A stretch of 64,000 nucleotides of DNA, taken from the NCBI GenBank assembly GCA_947365245.1, contig CANAWG010000012.1:1-64000 (forward strand), read 5' to 3'. The translations under genes and the position numbers were made by a program. Under the pieces are notes generated by a model. That model was not told the origin of the DNA. It saw only the letters and a program-made list of their open reading frames with translations, and searched no databases. The first letter of the stretch is position 1, and each line of letters opens with the position of its first letter. The stretch comes from an uncultured Oscillibacter sp. GTDB lineage: Bacteria; Bacillota; Clostridia; Oscillospirales; Oscillospiraceae. Of this stretch, positions 25,638 to 33,771 are shown piece after piece.

Positions 25638-25746
25638 CAAACGGCGTTTTCCGTCCTATATGTGGATTTTTTGAAATTGTTCCCGGAATTTTTCCGTCAA
25701 AATTAACAAAATTTTCACAGTTCTCCAGAGGCCCCGGGAATTATGG

Positions 25747-26283
25747 TCAACTGCGTCCGCTCTCGCCGCCGGCGCCGTCCGGGTCCATCTTGCCCGCCAG
25801 CTTGTCCCGCTGCTCCTGCATGGCGGCGGCGGAGGCGCTGCGGAACCGGACCCGGGACTGCTTTACCTCGTCCAGCGCGGCTTGGACGGCCTCCTCCGTA
25901 CGGGCCAGGGCGTCCTCGGCGTACTCGTTGGCCACCTGGTAGAGCTGGCGGGAGCGTTCCTCCGCCCGGCCCACGATCTGGCGGGCTCTCTCCTTGGCGG
26001 CGTAGATGATCTCGCTCTCGGAGACCTTGGTCTTGGCGTCCAGCTCCGCCTGGCGCATCATGCGGTCCACGTCCCGCTTGGCCTCCTCCACGAACTTCTC
26101 CCGGGCGGCCAGCAGCTCCTGGGCGCGCTTGATCTCCACCGGCACCTGGGCCCGCAGCTCCTCCAGCAGATCCAGGATCTCGTCCCGGTTCACCAGGCTC
26201 ATATCGGGCTTCAGCGCCGGGGACTTGGCGTCCTCGATCCGCTCGTACAGAATATCGATCAGACGGTTGATGTCATTGGCCAT
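25747..26283 (-). CDS. Coiled-coil protein (ATP synthase b-subunit/DivIVA-like), unknown function
   Basis: A 178-residue, highly charged protein without membrane segment. Residues ~45-150 should form a long helix or coiled coil rich in Ala, Glu, Arg and Lys (KRAQELLAAREKFVEEAKRDV and following heptads); the C terminus is short and Gly/Ser-rich. It resembles small coiled-coil proteins encoded next to coaD in Clostridia, often labelled ATPase or DivIVA-like; I cannot assign a function. Cotranscribed with coaD (6-bp gap) and rsmD. Confidence 0.6.
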   Translation of the reverse strand: MANDINRLIDILYERIEDAKSPALKPDMSLVNRDEILDLLEELRAQVPVEIKRAQELLAAREKFVEEAKRDVDRMMRQAELDAKTKVSESEIIYAAKERARQIVGRAEERSRQLYQVANEYAEDALARTEEAVQAALDEVKQSRVRFRSASAAAMQEQRDKLAGKMDPDGAGGESGRS

Positions 26284-26289
26284 AGCTCC

Positions 26290-26781
26290 CTATCCTTTCT
26301 GACTCCCCACCATCTCCAGCACCATGGGCACGATGGACGCGGGCAGGTATTTCTCCAGCGGCTGACGGTAGCGGATCATCTCCCGGGCCATGGAGGAGCT
26401 GAAGTGCTGATACTCCCGCCCCGCGGGCAGCAGCAGCGTCTCCAGGCCGGGGCGGATTCCCTCGTTGATCAGGGCCATCTGGTACTCCGCGTCAAAGTCC
26501 GTCACGTTCCGCACGCCCCGGACGATCACTCCGGCCCCGTGGGACGCGGCGAAATCCGCCAGCAGCCCCGGCCACAGCTCCGCCTCCACATTGGGCAGCT
26601 CCGCCACGGCGGTACGCACCAGCTGGAGCTTTTGCTCCGGGGTGAACATCTGGCTGCGCTTTTCCGCGTTGGGGCTGACGCAGACCACCACCCGGTCAAA
26701 GCAGGCGGCCGCCCGCCGGATCACGTCCAGATGGCCCAGCGTGATGGGGTCAAAGCTGCCTGAGCAAACGGCTGTTCTCAT
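26290..26781 (-). CDS. coaD: Phosphopantetheine adenylyltransferase
   Basis: A 163-residue nucleotidyltransferase that makes dephospho-CoA from 4'-phosphopantetheine and ATP. Visible: SGSFDPITLGHLDVI with the T-x-G-H motif (about residues 8-22), the VRGVRNVTDFDAEYQMA segment (about 88-104), and FSSSMAREMI near residue 127, the equivalent of the family's ISSTxVRE. Normal length. 5 bp after rsmD, the usual rsmD-coaD pair. Confidence 0.97.
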   Translation of the reverse strand: MRTAVCSGSFDPITLGHLDVIRRAAACFDRVVVCVSPNAEKRSQMFTPEQKLQLVRTAVAELPNVEAELWPGLLADFAASHGAGVIVRGVRNVTDFDAEYQMALINEGIRPGLETLLLPAGREYQHFSSSMAREMIRYRQPLEKYLPASIVPMVLEMVGSQKG

Positions 26782-26786
26782 AGGAG

Positions 26787-27350
26787 TTATTCCTCGTTCT
26801 CTTCATTTCCGCCCCGGCGGAAGAGGGTCAGCCCGATCTTCCCGTAGCGGTAGGTCCGATGCACCCGGCAGGGGGGCGCCAAGGGCGGCAGCACCCGGTC
26901 CGCCGGGTGCTCCGCCACAATTATACCATGGGGATTCAAAATGTCAAATCCCGCCAGAAGCGACAGCGCGGGCTCCAGCAGCCCCGCCTGGTAGGGCGGG
27001 TCCAGAAACACCAGGTCGAACTTCTCCCCGCAGGTCCGCAGGTACTCCAGGGAGTCCCCCCGCACCACCCTGGCCCGGTCCCGGAGGCCGGTGAGGTCCA
27101 GATTCTCCCCCACAAGGCGCGCCGCGTCCTCCCGCCGGTCCACAAAGACGGCGAACGCCGCCCCCCGGCTGAGGCACTCGATGCCCAGCTGCCCCGTGCC
27201 GGCGAAGAGGTCCAGCACCCGCCGCCCCTCGATGTCGCCCTGGAGGGCGCTGAAAAGCCCCTCCTTCACCCGGTCGGTGGTGGGGCGGGTCTCCATCCCC
27301 TCCAGCTCTTTCAGACGGCGGCCCCTGGCGGAGCCGGTGATGACGCGCAC
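26787..27350 (-). CDS. rsmD: RsmD, 16S rRNA G966 N2-methyltransferase
   Basis: A 187-residue Rossmann methyltransferase. Visible: MRVITGSARGRRL start, R-T-DRVKEGLFS (about residues 22-32), VLDLFAGTGQLGIE SAM-binding loop (about 45-58) and catalytic DPPY in LVFLDPPYQAG (about 117-127). Starts with GTG at 27350, preceded by GAGGAGGGAG. First gene of the rsmD-coaD-coiled-coil operon. Confidence 0.96.
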   Translation of the reverse strand: MRVITGSARGRRLKELEGMETRPTTDRVKEGLFSALQGDIEGRRVLDLFAGTGQLGIECLSRGAAFAVFVDRREDAARLVGENLDLTGLRDRARVVRGDSLEYLRTCGEKFDLVFLDPPYQAGLLEPALSLLAGFDILNPHGIIVAEHPADRVLPPLAPPCRVHRTYRYGKIGLTLFRRGGNEENEE

Positions 27351-27443
27351 GGCGCTCCCTCCTCTTGTCTCCCGCCGAGCTCCGGCGGCTTTTGCGGAAG
27401 CGCTGAATCGATCCCCCCGCGGCGATTGAATCAGCTTTTCCCC

Positions 27444-27472
27444 ATTCTACGGCAAATCCCCTCGGTTTTCAA
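27444..27472 (-). promoter_or_regulatory. rsmD operon promoter
   Basis: On the minus strand TTGAAA (27467-27472), 17-base spacer, TAGAAT (27444-27449), about 95 bp before the rsmD start. Back to back with the asp23 promoter. Confidence 0.75.
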
Positions 27473-27507
27473 TAGATTTTTGCGGACGCCGCCCGGTTTT
27501 TTGGGAC

Positions 27508-27585
27508 TTGTACTTTGGGAGAGAATCGTATATAATAGAATTCTCTTAATATGGCTGTCACAGAGGGGGTCTCTCCCTCCTCTGT
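27508..27585 (+). promoter_or_regulatory. asp23-fakA promoter and leader hairpin
   Basis: TTGTAC (27508-27513), 17-base spacer, TATAAT (27531-27536). The 5' leader holds a 7-bp stem (ACAGAGG with CCTCTGT, about 27559-27584), which could be a leader hairpin before the AAAGGATG ribosome site. Confidence 0.8.
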
Positions 27586-27612
27586 CAATCTCAGGAAAGA
27601 AAGGATGTTCTC

Positions 27613-27963
27613 ATGATTCAATTCAAATCCGATCAGGGTGAGATCTCCATCAGCAGCGCCGTGTTCTCCAACATCACCGGCATGGCCGCCACCAACTGCT
27701 TCGGCGTCAAGGGCATGGCGTTCCGCTCCATGACCGACGGCCTGGTCCACCTGCTGCGGCGGGAGGCCATGAGCAAGGGCGTCAGCATCACCTATCACGA
27801 GGATCAATCCATCTCCATCGAGCTCCACATCATCGTGGAAAACGGCGTCAACCTGCCCGCGGTGTGCCGCTCCATTATGAACGAGGTGCGCTATGTGGTG
27901 ACGAAAAATACCGGCGTGCCCGTCAAGGCTGTGGACGTGTGCGTGGATTCCATGACCCTGTGA
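27613..27963 (+). CDS. Asp23/Gls24 (YloU-like) family protein
   Basis: A 116-residue small alpha/beta protein of the Asp23/Gls24 'alkaline shock' family: GEISISSAVFSNITGMAA start, central SISIELHIIVENGVNLPAVCRSIMNEV and late NTGVPVKAVDVCVDSM. It is the YloU-type member found before the DAK-domain gene yloV/fakA in most Bacillota. Role in envelope homeostasis or fatty acid metabolism is inferred from linkage. 17-bp gap to the next gene. Confidence 0.9.
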   Translation: MIQFKSDQGEISISSAVFSNITGMAATNCFGVKGMAFRSMTDGLVHLLRREAMSKGVSITYHEDQSISIELHIIVENGVNLPAVCRSIMNEVRYVVTKNTGVPVKAVDVCVDSMTL

Positions 27964-27980
27964 GGGAGGAGCAAGTCGAG

Positions 27981-29663
27981 ATGAACGAACAGATTACAGG
28001 GGCCCTCTTCAAGCAGATGGTGCTCCACGGCGCCGCCGCCATCACCGCCCAGAAACAGGCCATCAACGACCTGAACGTCTTCCCGGTGCCCGACGGGGAC
28101 ACCGGCACCAACATGTCCATGACCATCGGCACCGCTGTGACGGAGCTCAAGAAGTCCGCCCCCGCCACGCTGACCCAGGCCGCCGACCTCACCGCCTCCG
28201 CGCTGCTGCGGGGCGCCCGGGGCAACTCCGGCGTCATCCTCTCCCTGCTGTTCCGGGGGATGAGCAAGGGCCTCAAGGGCCTGGAGACCGCCGACGCCGC
28301 CGCCTTTGCCGCCGCCATGCAGCAGGGCGTCCAGTCCGCCTACAAGGCGGTGATGAAGCCCGCCGAGGGCACGGTGCTCACCGTCTCCCGCCTTGCCGCC
28401 AAGCGGGCGGTGGAGTGCGCTGCGGAGGAGCGGGACATCGAAAAGGTCCTGGAGGAGGCTATCCGGGAGGGGTATGAGACCCTGGCCCAGACCACGGACA
28501 TGAACCCGGTGCTGAAAAAGGCCGGCGTGGTGGACGCCGGCGGCAAGGGATACCTCCTGATCTTAGAGGGAATGCTGGCGGAGATGCGGGGCGAGCCCAT
28601 GCCGGAGGCATCCGAGGATACCGCCCCCCAGGAGAAAGCGGACTTCGCCGCCCTCTCCGACGAGGACATCACGTTTACGTTTGACACCGTCTTCATCGTC
28701 CGCAAGACGGTGGAGCGGTCCCTGGACCCCCTGCGGACATATCTCAGCGGCATCGGCGACAGCCTGGTCATCGGCGAGGATGACGAGGCCTTCAAGGTCC
28801 ACGTCCATACCGACACCCCCGGCGCCGCCCTGACGGAGGCCCAGAAGTACGGCACGCTGGAGCTTGCCAAGATTGAGAACATGCGCACCCAGGCGGAGGA
28901 CCTGGCCGCCGGACGGCACGCCCAGAGCACCGACGACCTGGACGCCCTTGAAAAGGAGCTGGAGTCCGCCCCCGCCGGCGGCCACATGGTGGCCCCGCCG
29001 GAGAAGAAGTACGGCTTTTTGGCGGTGTGCGCCGGAGCGGGCCTGGAGGCGGTCTTCAAGGACCTGGGGGCCGACGGCGTGGTGTCCGGCGGCCAGACCA
29101 TGAACCCCTCCACCGAGGCCATTCTGGAGGGCGTAGACGCCGTCCCCGCCGAGACGGTGTTCGTTCTGCCCAACAACGGCAACATCATCATGGCCGCCCA
29201 GCAGTGCGCCGCCCTGACGGAGAAGAACGTGGTGGTCATCCCCACCAAGACGGTGCCCCAGGGCATCACCGCCATGATGAACGTGGACTTCGAGGCGCCA
29301 ACGGCGGAGGACATCACCGCCGCCATGACCGAGAGCCTGCCCACCGTCACCACCGCCCAGATCACCTACGCCGCCCGGAACTCCGACTTCGACGGCTTCG
29401 ACATCAGGGAGGGGGATTACCTGGCCCTGGAGGAGGGAAAGCTCTTCGGCACCGACGGATCCCTCTCCGTCCTGCTGGAGCGGCTGGCCGCCTCCGCCAG
29501 CGAAAGGGGCGCCTCGTTCATCTCGCTGTACTTCGGCGAGGACGTATCCCAGGAGGATGCGGAGGCCGCCGGAAAGCTCTTCGGGGAGGCCTGCCCCGAC
29601 GCCGAGGTGGCCGTTCTCTCCGGCGGACAGCCCGTGTACTACTATATCATCTCCATGGAGTGA
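27981..29663 (+). CDS. fakA: DAK domain fatty acid kinase-like protein (FakA/YloV)
   Basis: A 560-residue protein. N-terminal DhaL kinase domain with the Mg-ATP motif NVFPVPDGDTGTNMSMT (about residues 30-46) and RGARGNSGVILS (about 77-88); middle domain of about 130 residues; C-terminal DegV/FakB-like alpha/beta domain with LPNNGNI and IPTKTVPQGI. In characterised species FakA phosphorylates fatty acids bound to FakB; no fakB (degV) is in this window. Start ATG 27981 with GGGAGGAG upstream; a longer frame overlaps asp23 and is not credible. Paired with asp23 as in most Bacillota; recG, often next, does not follow. Confidence 0.93.
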   Translation: MNEQITGALFKQMVLHGAAAITAQKQAINDLNVFPVPDGDTGTNMSMTIGTAVTELKKSAPATLTQAADLTASALLRGARGNSGVILSLLFRGMSKGLKGLETADAAAFAAAMQQGVQSAYKAVMKPAEGTVLTVSRLAAKRAVECAAEERDIEKVLEEAIREGYETLAQTTDMNPVLKKAGVVDAGGKGYLLILEGMLAEMRGEPMPEASEDTAPQEKADFAALSDEDITFTFDTVFIVRKTVERSLDPLRTYLSGIGDSLVIGEDDEAFKVHVHTDTPGAALTEAQKYGTLELAKIENMRTQAEDLAAGRHAQSTDDLDALEKELESAPAGGHMVAPPEKKYGFLAVCAGAGLEAVFKDLGADGVVSGGQTMNPSTEAILEGVDAVPAETVFVLPNNGNIIMAAQQCAALTEKNVVVIPTKTVPQGITAMMNVDFEAPTAEDITAAMTESLPTVTTAQITYAARNSDFDGFDIREGDYLALEEGKLFGTDGSLSVLLERLAASASERGASFISLYFGEDVSQEDAEAAGKLFGEACPDAEVAVLSGGQPVYYYIISME

Positions 29664-29676
29664 GCCAAAACAAACC

Positions 29677-29707
29677 AGACGCCCGGACAGCCGTCCGGGC
29701 GTCTTTC
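29677..29707. terminator. Terminator between fakA and the HD-domain gene
   Basis: Perfect 12-bp stem 29677-29688 with 29693-29704, AGCC loop and TTT after it on the plus strand; sits between convergent genes. Confidence 0.85.
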
Positions 29708-29717
29708 CCTATGTCCT

Positions 29718-30302
29718 TTACAGGGCGGCCACGGCCTCGTTGACCGCCGCCTCGCAGGTGCGCATTGCCAGGATGGTCTTCTCCATCAGCTCCTCCAGCG
29801 TCCAGCCCAGGCGCTCCGCGCCCTCTTTGATGACATCCCGGGAGCAGCCGGCGGCGAACTTCTTGTCCTTGAACTTCTTCTTCAGGGAGCTGACCTCCAT
29901 GTCCTGGCAGCTCCTGCTGGGGCGCATCCGGGCCGCCGCGCCGATGAGGCCCGTCAGCTCGTCCGCCGCGAAGAGGACCTTCTCCATCTCGTCCGCGGGC
30001 TCCACGTCGGAGCACAGGCCGTAGCCGTGGCTGCACACGGCGTGGATGAAGTCCTCGCCGCAGCCGATCTCCGCCAGAAGCTCCGGGGCCTTTTTGCAAT
30101 GCTCCTCCGGCCACTTCTCAAAGTCCACGTCGTGGAGGAGGCCCACGGCGGCCCAGAAGTCCGCGTCCTCGCCGTGGCCCAGTTCGTTTGCGTACCAGCG
30201 CATGACGCCCTCCACCGTCAGCGCGTGCTGGATGTGGAAAGGCTCGGTGTTGTACTTGCGCAGCAGCGCCATGGCCGCCGCGCGGTCGGGACAGGTTTTC
30301 AT
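29718..30302 (-). CDS. HD-domain phosphohydrolase, unknown substrate
   Basis: A 194-residue HD superfamily protein: FHIQHALTVEG provides the first His, LLHDVDFEKWPEEH the HD pair (about residues 55-68), then SHGYG and AADELTGLIG for the remaining metal-site positions. This group is common in Clostridia and usually annotated only as hydrolase. Start at the second ATG (30302), because AGGAG lies 8 bases before it and only 2 before the first. 44 bp downstream of the TetR gene in the same direction, so it may be the regulator's partner. Confidence 0.8.
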   Translation of the reverse strand: MKTCPDRAAAMALLRKYNTEPFHIQHALTVEGVMRWYANELGHGEDADFWAAVGLLHDVDFEKWPEEHCKKAPELLAEIGCGEDFIHAVCSHGYGLCSDVEPADEMEKVLFAADELTGLIGAAARMRPSRSCQDMEVSSLKKKFKDKKFAAGCSRDVIKEGAERLGWTLEELMEKTILAMRTCEAAVNEAVAAL

Positions 30303-30346
30303 AGTCATCTCTCCTCTTCACCAAATTTCAGCGGCAACAGTATACC

Positions 30347-30931
30347 TCATTTTCCGTCCGTTTGCAACCGCTCCGCGGCGAACTCCACCTGCTCTTTCAA
30401 ACGGGCCATGAAGGCCGCCGTCTCCTCCGGCGGCTCGGCCATGCCGCCGGCCATCCAGCTTTGGAGAATCCCGCTGCACCCCTGCGCCAAAAACTCATAC
30501 AGCCATCTCCGCCGGGCGGCAGAGAGCCCGGGGAATCTGGCGGCCAGCTGGCCGGACAGCCGCCGCCAGCACAGCTCCGACAGCCTCTGGGAAAAACGGG
30601 GGTCCCCGTTGCCGGAGACGATGACCCGATACATGCCGCTGTTTTTCACCACCTGCCTCAGCATACCCTCCATCGTCTTTTGAAAGCCGTCCGCGACGGA
30701 CTGCTCCACATATTCTTCCAGCTGCTCCAGAAGTCCCTTCTCGATCTTCTCCATAAGGTCGTACGGGTCCGCATAGTGCCGGTAAAATGTCGCCCGGTTG
30801 ATCTCTCCCCGCCGGCAGATCTCCTTTACGGTCACCTTGTTCAGCGGCATCTCCCGCAAAAGCTCCACAAAGGTCTCCTGGATCACCCGCCGGGTATACC
30901 GCACCCGCGCATCCTGGGCCATCGGCCGCAC
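30347..30931 (-). CDS. TetR/AcrR-family transcriptional regulator
   Basis: A 194-residue regulator with an N-terminal helix-turn-helix (IQETFVELLREMPLNKVTVKEICRRGEINRATFYRHYADPYDL region, about residues 16-55, containing the diagnostic ATFYRHY) and an all-helical ligand domain resembling the DhaS/TetR_C group. It faces away from a 39-residue membrane peptide gene with which it shares a promoter region, and precedes the HD hydrolase. Ligand unknown. Confidence 0.9.
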   Translation of the reverse strand: MRPMAQDARVRYTRRVIQETFVELLREMPLNKVTVKEICRRGEINRATFYRHYADPYDLMEKIEKGLLEQLEEYVEQSVADGFQKTMEGMLRQVVKNSGMYRVIVSGNGDPRFSQRLSELCWRRLSGQLAARFPGLSAARRRWLYEFLAQGCSGILQSWMAGGMAEPPEETAAFMARLKEQVEFAAERLQTDGK

Positions 30932-30991
30932 CTCTTTTCAACAGTTTCCGCCGCCGTGCCGCAGAACGGACACTTCCGCCCCAATTGCTGA

Positions 30992-31040
30992 TTGCCGGCA
31001 GCTCCTCCTGAGATTATAATACACCTGTCGCAAAAATCAA
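30992..31040. promoter_or_regulatory. Symmetric bidirectional promoter (TetR gene / micropeptide) sharing one -10
   Basis: The octamer ATTATAAT (31013-31020) contains TATAAT on both strands. Plus strand: TTGCCG (30992-30997), 17 bases, TATAAT (31015-31020), driving the small membrane peptide. Minus strand: TTGATT (31035-31040), 16 bases, TATAAT (31013-31018), driving the TetR gene. Only one polymerase can occupy it at a time. TCGC...GCGA half-sites at 31028 and 31049 could be the TetR operator. Confidence 0.72.
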
Positions 31041-31065
31041 CATATATCGCGAAAGGAGGACCAGG

Positions 31066-31185
31066 ATGCACACGCTTCTCTCATGGGTCGGGCAGGTGCT
31101 GTCTGTGCCTGTAATCATGCTCTGCGCGCTCTTCGGCACCGTTGGAATACTGAAGGCGATTTTGTGGTTTCTGGGGCGCAGATAG
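31066..31185 (+). CDS. 39-residue hydrophobic membrane peptide, unknown
   Basis: A short open frame with a strong ribosome site (AAAGGAGG, 7 bases before ATG) and its own promoter. Sequence begins MHTLLSWVGQVL, is hydrophobic from residue ~4 to 36 with one or two membrane-spanning stretches, and ends in GRR, placing the C terminus in the cytoplasm. It stops just before a hairpin. It is divergent from a TetR regulator that probably represses it. I do not recognise the family; small stress or transporter-associated membrane peptides look like this. Confidence 0.65.
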   Translation: MHTLLSWVGQVLSVPVIMLCALFGTVGILKAILWFLGRR

Positions 31186-31190
31186 CGCGA

Positions 31191-31215
31191 AGCGGTCCCC
31201 CATAAGGGGACCGCT
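31191..31215. terminator. Hairpin after the micropeptide gene
   Basis: Perfect 10-bp stem 31191-31200 with 31206-31215, CATAA loop, followed by CTCTC rather than T. It lies 4 bp before the stop of the DUF2461 gene on the other strand, so it probably separates the two convergent transcripts. Confidence 0.65.
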
Positions 31216-31218
31216 CTC

Positions 31219-31899
31219 TCATATTCCGTCGGGATCCGGGTCCCCGTCCAGCGTGACAAAGTAATCGTAATAGGGCAGCAGGAATCTCCAGCCCGTCTTG
31301 ACGCGCTCCACAACCTCCCGGCCGAAGAGCTCCTCCGTCAGCTTGTCCTGGTGGATGAGGGTAAAGGACCTGGCCCGGAACCAGGGCTCCAGCGCCGGCG
31401 TCGGCACGGCGGCCCTGGGGCGCTTGTAGTCCTGGGTCTCCAGGGCGAACTCCGTCTGCCCCGCCAGCTTCTTCGTCAGCTTCTCCATGGCGGCGGGGTC
31501 CCGGGTGATGCGGGCGCGGAGCTTGGCCATGGTGGCGGGCTTTGGCATCCAGTAGCCCATGCCGTAGGTCCACCCCTCCGGCATCAGCTCGAACCAGAAC
31601 GTGGGCCGGGCCGTCCACTGCTCCCCCGCCTGCTCCACCGAGAGCCACAGGCTCTCCTTGTAGGGCCCCCGGCCGTGGAGCCGCCGGGCGTCCCGGTAGA
31701 TCCTCGTCACCTTGCGGATCAGGCCGCTGTTTGGCCGCTGGTCCAGCATGAAGCCGTACAGCTCCTCCGCCAGGTCGCACATGGGACGGTAGAAAGATGT
31801 CAGATAGGTCTCCTTGTGGGCCTCAAACCACGTCCGCTCGTTGTTGAAGCGGATCCCCCACATGAAGTCCACGGTCTCGTCTGTAAATCCGGTAAACAT
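31219..31899 (-). CDS. DUF2461 family protein
   Basis: A 226-residue soluble protein matching the DUF2461 pattern: F-GF-ETVDFMW-IRFNNERTWFEAHK start (N-x-x-x-W-F-x-x-H/N-K, about residues 2-29), R-IYRD-RRLHGRGPYKE (about 66-82), FWFEL-PEGWTYGMGYW (about 100-117). Function is not known for the family. Single-gene unit with its own promoter; converges on the micropeptide gene. Confidence 0.88.
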   Translation of the reverse strand: MFTGFTDETVDFMWGIRFNNERTWFEAHKETYLTSFYRPMCDLAEELYGFMLDQRPNSGLIRKVTRIYRDARRLHGRGPYKESLWLSVEQAGEQWTARPTFWFELMPEGWTYGMGYWMPKPATMAKLRARITRDPAAMEKLTKKLAGQTEFALETQDYKRPRAAVPTPALEPWFRARSFTLIHQDKLTEELFGREVVERVKTGWRFLLPYYDYFVTLDGDPDPDGI

Positions 31900-31929
31900 G
31901 GCGCGCTCCCATCCTCGCTTTTTTCGCCG

Positions 31930-31958
31930 ATTATATCAGAAAAATCCGGCGGGCGCAA
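31930..31958 (-). promoter_or_regulatory. Promoter of the DUF2461 gene
   Basis: On the minus strand TTGCGC (31953-31958), 17-base spacer, TATAAT (31930-31935). Confidence 0.7.
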
Positions 31959-31961
31959 GGG

Positions 31962-31988
31962 AAAAGCGCACCCCTCAGGGGGCGCGCT
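31962..31988 (-). terminator. Terminator of the methionine operon
   Basis: Imperfect stem (31965-31974 with 31978-31988, one bulge), TCA loop, and TTTT following on the minus strand; 8 bp after the MTHFR gene stop. Confidence 0.75.
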
Positions 31989-31995
31989 CTCGTCT

Positions 31996-33771
31996 TTACG
32001 TCATATCCCGGAGCTCCCGGAGGATGCGCGCCATCAGCGCCACCCGCTTGAAAGGGGTCATCAGATAGAGCCCGTCGGTATAGGGCGCCGCCTCCCGGGC
32101 GATTCGCACAGAGACGGCCGCCGCCACATCCTCCGCCTCCTCCCGGCTCTTGTCCCGGTACAGGGCGGTAATCTCCTCTGAAATATTCATGCCGGCGATC
32201 TCATTGTTGAGAAAGCAGGCGTTTTTGTAGCTCACCACCGGATAGACGCCCCCCAGGATTTTGCCCCGCAGCGCCCCCCGGGCGGTCTTCAGGTTCTCCA
32301 GGGCCTCCCGGGACAGCACCGGCTGGGTCAGAAATCCGGTGACGCCGTTTTGCTCTTTCTCCCGGGCGGCCTCCAGCTGGGCGTCAAAGTTTTTGGCGTT
32401 GACATTCAGGGCCCCGAAGATGCGGAAGGGCGTCCGCAGCACCGTCTCGTTGAGGCCGGAGACGTAGGCCGCCAGCCGCCGGGAGTTGAAGTTGAAGACG
32501 CTCTTCACCTCATCCCGGTTCTCCGAGGGAATGGGGTCTCCGGTGACCAGCAGCACATTGTGGACGTTTTCAATGGAGAGGCCCAGCAGCAGCGCCTTGG
32601 CGGCGTTGAGGTTCCGGTCCCGGCAGGTCATGTGGGGCAGGGGCTCCACCCCCAGCTCCCGCCGGATCTTGCAGGCCAGAAGGCAGCTGTCCGCCCGGGG
32701 GCGGCCGATGGGGCAGTCGGCGATGGTCACCGCGTCGGCTCCGGCGTCCGCCAGGGTCCTGACGCCCTCCAGGAAAAAGCCGATGTCATCGTCCACCGGC
32801 GGGTCCAGCTCCACGGCGATCACCCGCCGGCCCTGGTCCAGCTTCTCCGCCAGGGTGTTGACGGCTCTCACAGGCCGGGGCTCCGGCGTCTCCGGAGCAC
32901 GGGCGGACACCGTGATCCGCCGGGGCGCCGCCAGGGCCCTGGCAGCCTGGGCGATGTGCTCCGGGGTGGTGCCGCAGCAGCCCCCCACAATGGACGCCCC
33001 CGCCTGGCAGATCTCCGCCAGCTTCCGGCCGAAGTACTCCGGCGTGCCCTGGAACACTGTTCTGCGGCCCTGGACGGCGGGGTAGCCGGCGTTGGGCATG
33101 ACGGAGAGAGTCACGCCGGCGGCGTCCAGCCCCTGGATGTACGTCAGCAGGTGCTGGGGGCCGGAGACACAGTTGAAGCCCACGGCGTCCACCTCCTCCA
33201 GGGCGGCGGCGCGGCGCAGCAGCGTCTGGCCGAAGTCCCCCTCCCGGGTGGCGCCGTCAAAGGACACGGCGAAGGAGGCGATGAGGTACGATTCCGGGCA
33301 GCGGTCCTTCAGGTGCCGGGCCAGCTGGCGCAGGCCCCGGCCGCCGGGCAGCGTCTCCAGCAAAAAGCAGCGGACGCCCTGCTCCAGAAAGAGATCCGCC
33401 TGGCGGCAGTAGTTCTCCGCCCGCCGGAGCCCCGGGCTCTCCGGGGCGGGGCCTATGTCAGCAAAGACGTATGCCCCGTAAGGTTCCGCGGCCTCCCGGG
33501 CCAGCCGGCAGGAGGCCTCGATGATCCGCCGGGCCGTCTCCTCATCCCCCTGGGCCAGGTCCGCGCCCACGGTGAACGTGTTGGTCTTAATGGCGCGGCA
33601 GCCGGCCTCCAGATACGCCCGGTGGATCTTTGCCACCTCCTCCGGGTGGTGGAGGCTCCCCAGCTCGCACCGCTCCCCCGCCCGGCCGGGCAGAGCGGCG
33701 AAGTACGTGCCCATGGCCCCGTCGAACAGCAGCGGGCCGCTCTCCTTCAAATACGTCCGTATATCCCTCAT
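31996..33771 (-). CDS. Bifunctional homocysteine S-methyltransferase / methylenetetrahydrofolate reductase
   Basis: A 591-residue fusion. Residues ~1-290 are a Zn homocysteine methyltransferase domain (LLFDGAMGTYFA start; NCVSGP and GGCCGTTPEHI supply the three zinc Cys). Residues ~305-590 are a 5,10-methylene-THF reductase TIM barrel (VIAVELDPPVDD, GADAVTIADCP, then F-TQPVLSREALENL). This YitJ-type fusion supplies methyl-THF to MetH. Fused form is common in Bacillota. Start overlaps metH by ATGA. Confidence 0.94.
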   Translation of the reverse strand: MRDIRTYLKESGPLLFDGAMGTYFAALPGRAGERCELGSLHHPEEVAKIHRAYLEAGCRAIKTNTFTVGADLAQGDEETARRIIEASCRLAREAAEPYGAYVFADIGPAPESPGLRRAENYCRQADLFLEQGVRCFLLETLPGGRGLRQLARHLKDRCPESYLIASFAVSFDGATREGDFGQTLLRRAAALEEVDAVGFNCVSGPQHLLTYIQGLDAAGVTLSVMPNAGYPAVQGRRTVFQGTPEYFGRKLAEICQAGASIVGGCCGTTPEHIAQAARALAAPRRITVSARAPETPEPRPVRAVNTLAEKLDQGRRVIAVELDPPVDDDIGFFLEGVRTLADAGADAVTIADCPIGRPRADSCLLACKIRRELGVEPLPHMTCRDRNLNAAKALLLGLSIENVHNVLLVTGDPIPSENRDEVKSVFNFNSRRLAAYVSGLNETVLRTPFRIFGALNVNAKNFDAQLEAAREKEQNGVTGFLTQPVLSREALENLKTARGALRGKILGGVYPVVSYKNACFLNNEIAGMNISEEITALYRDKSREEAEDVAAAVSVRIAREAAPYTDGLYLMTPFKRVALMARILRELRDMT

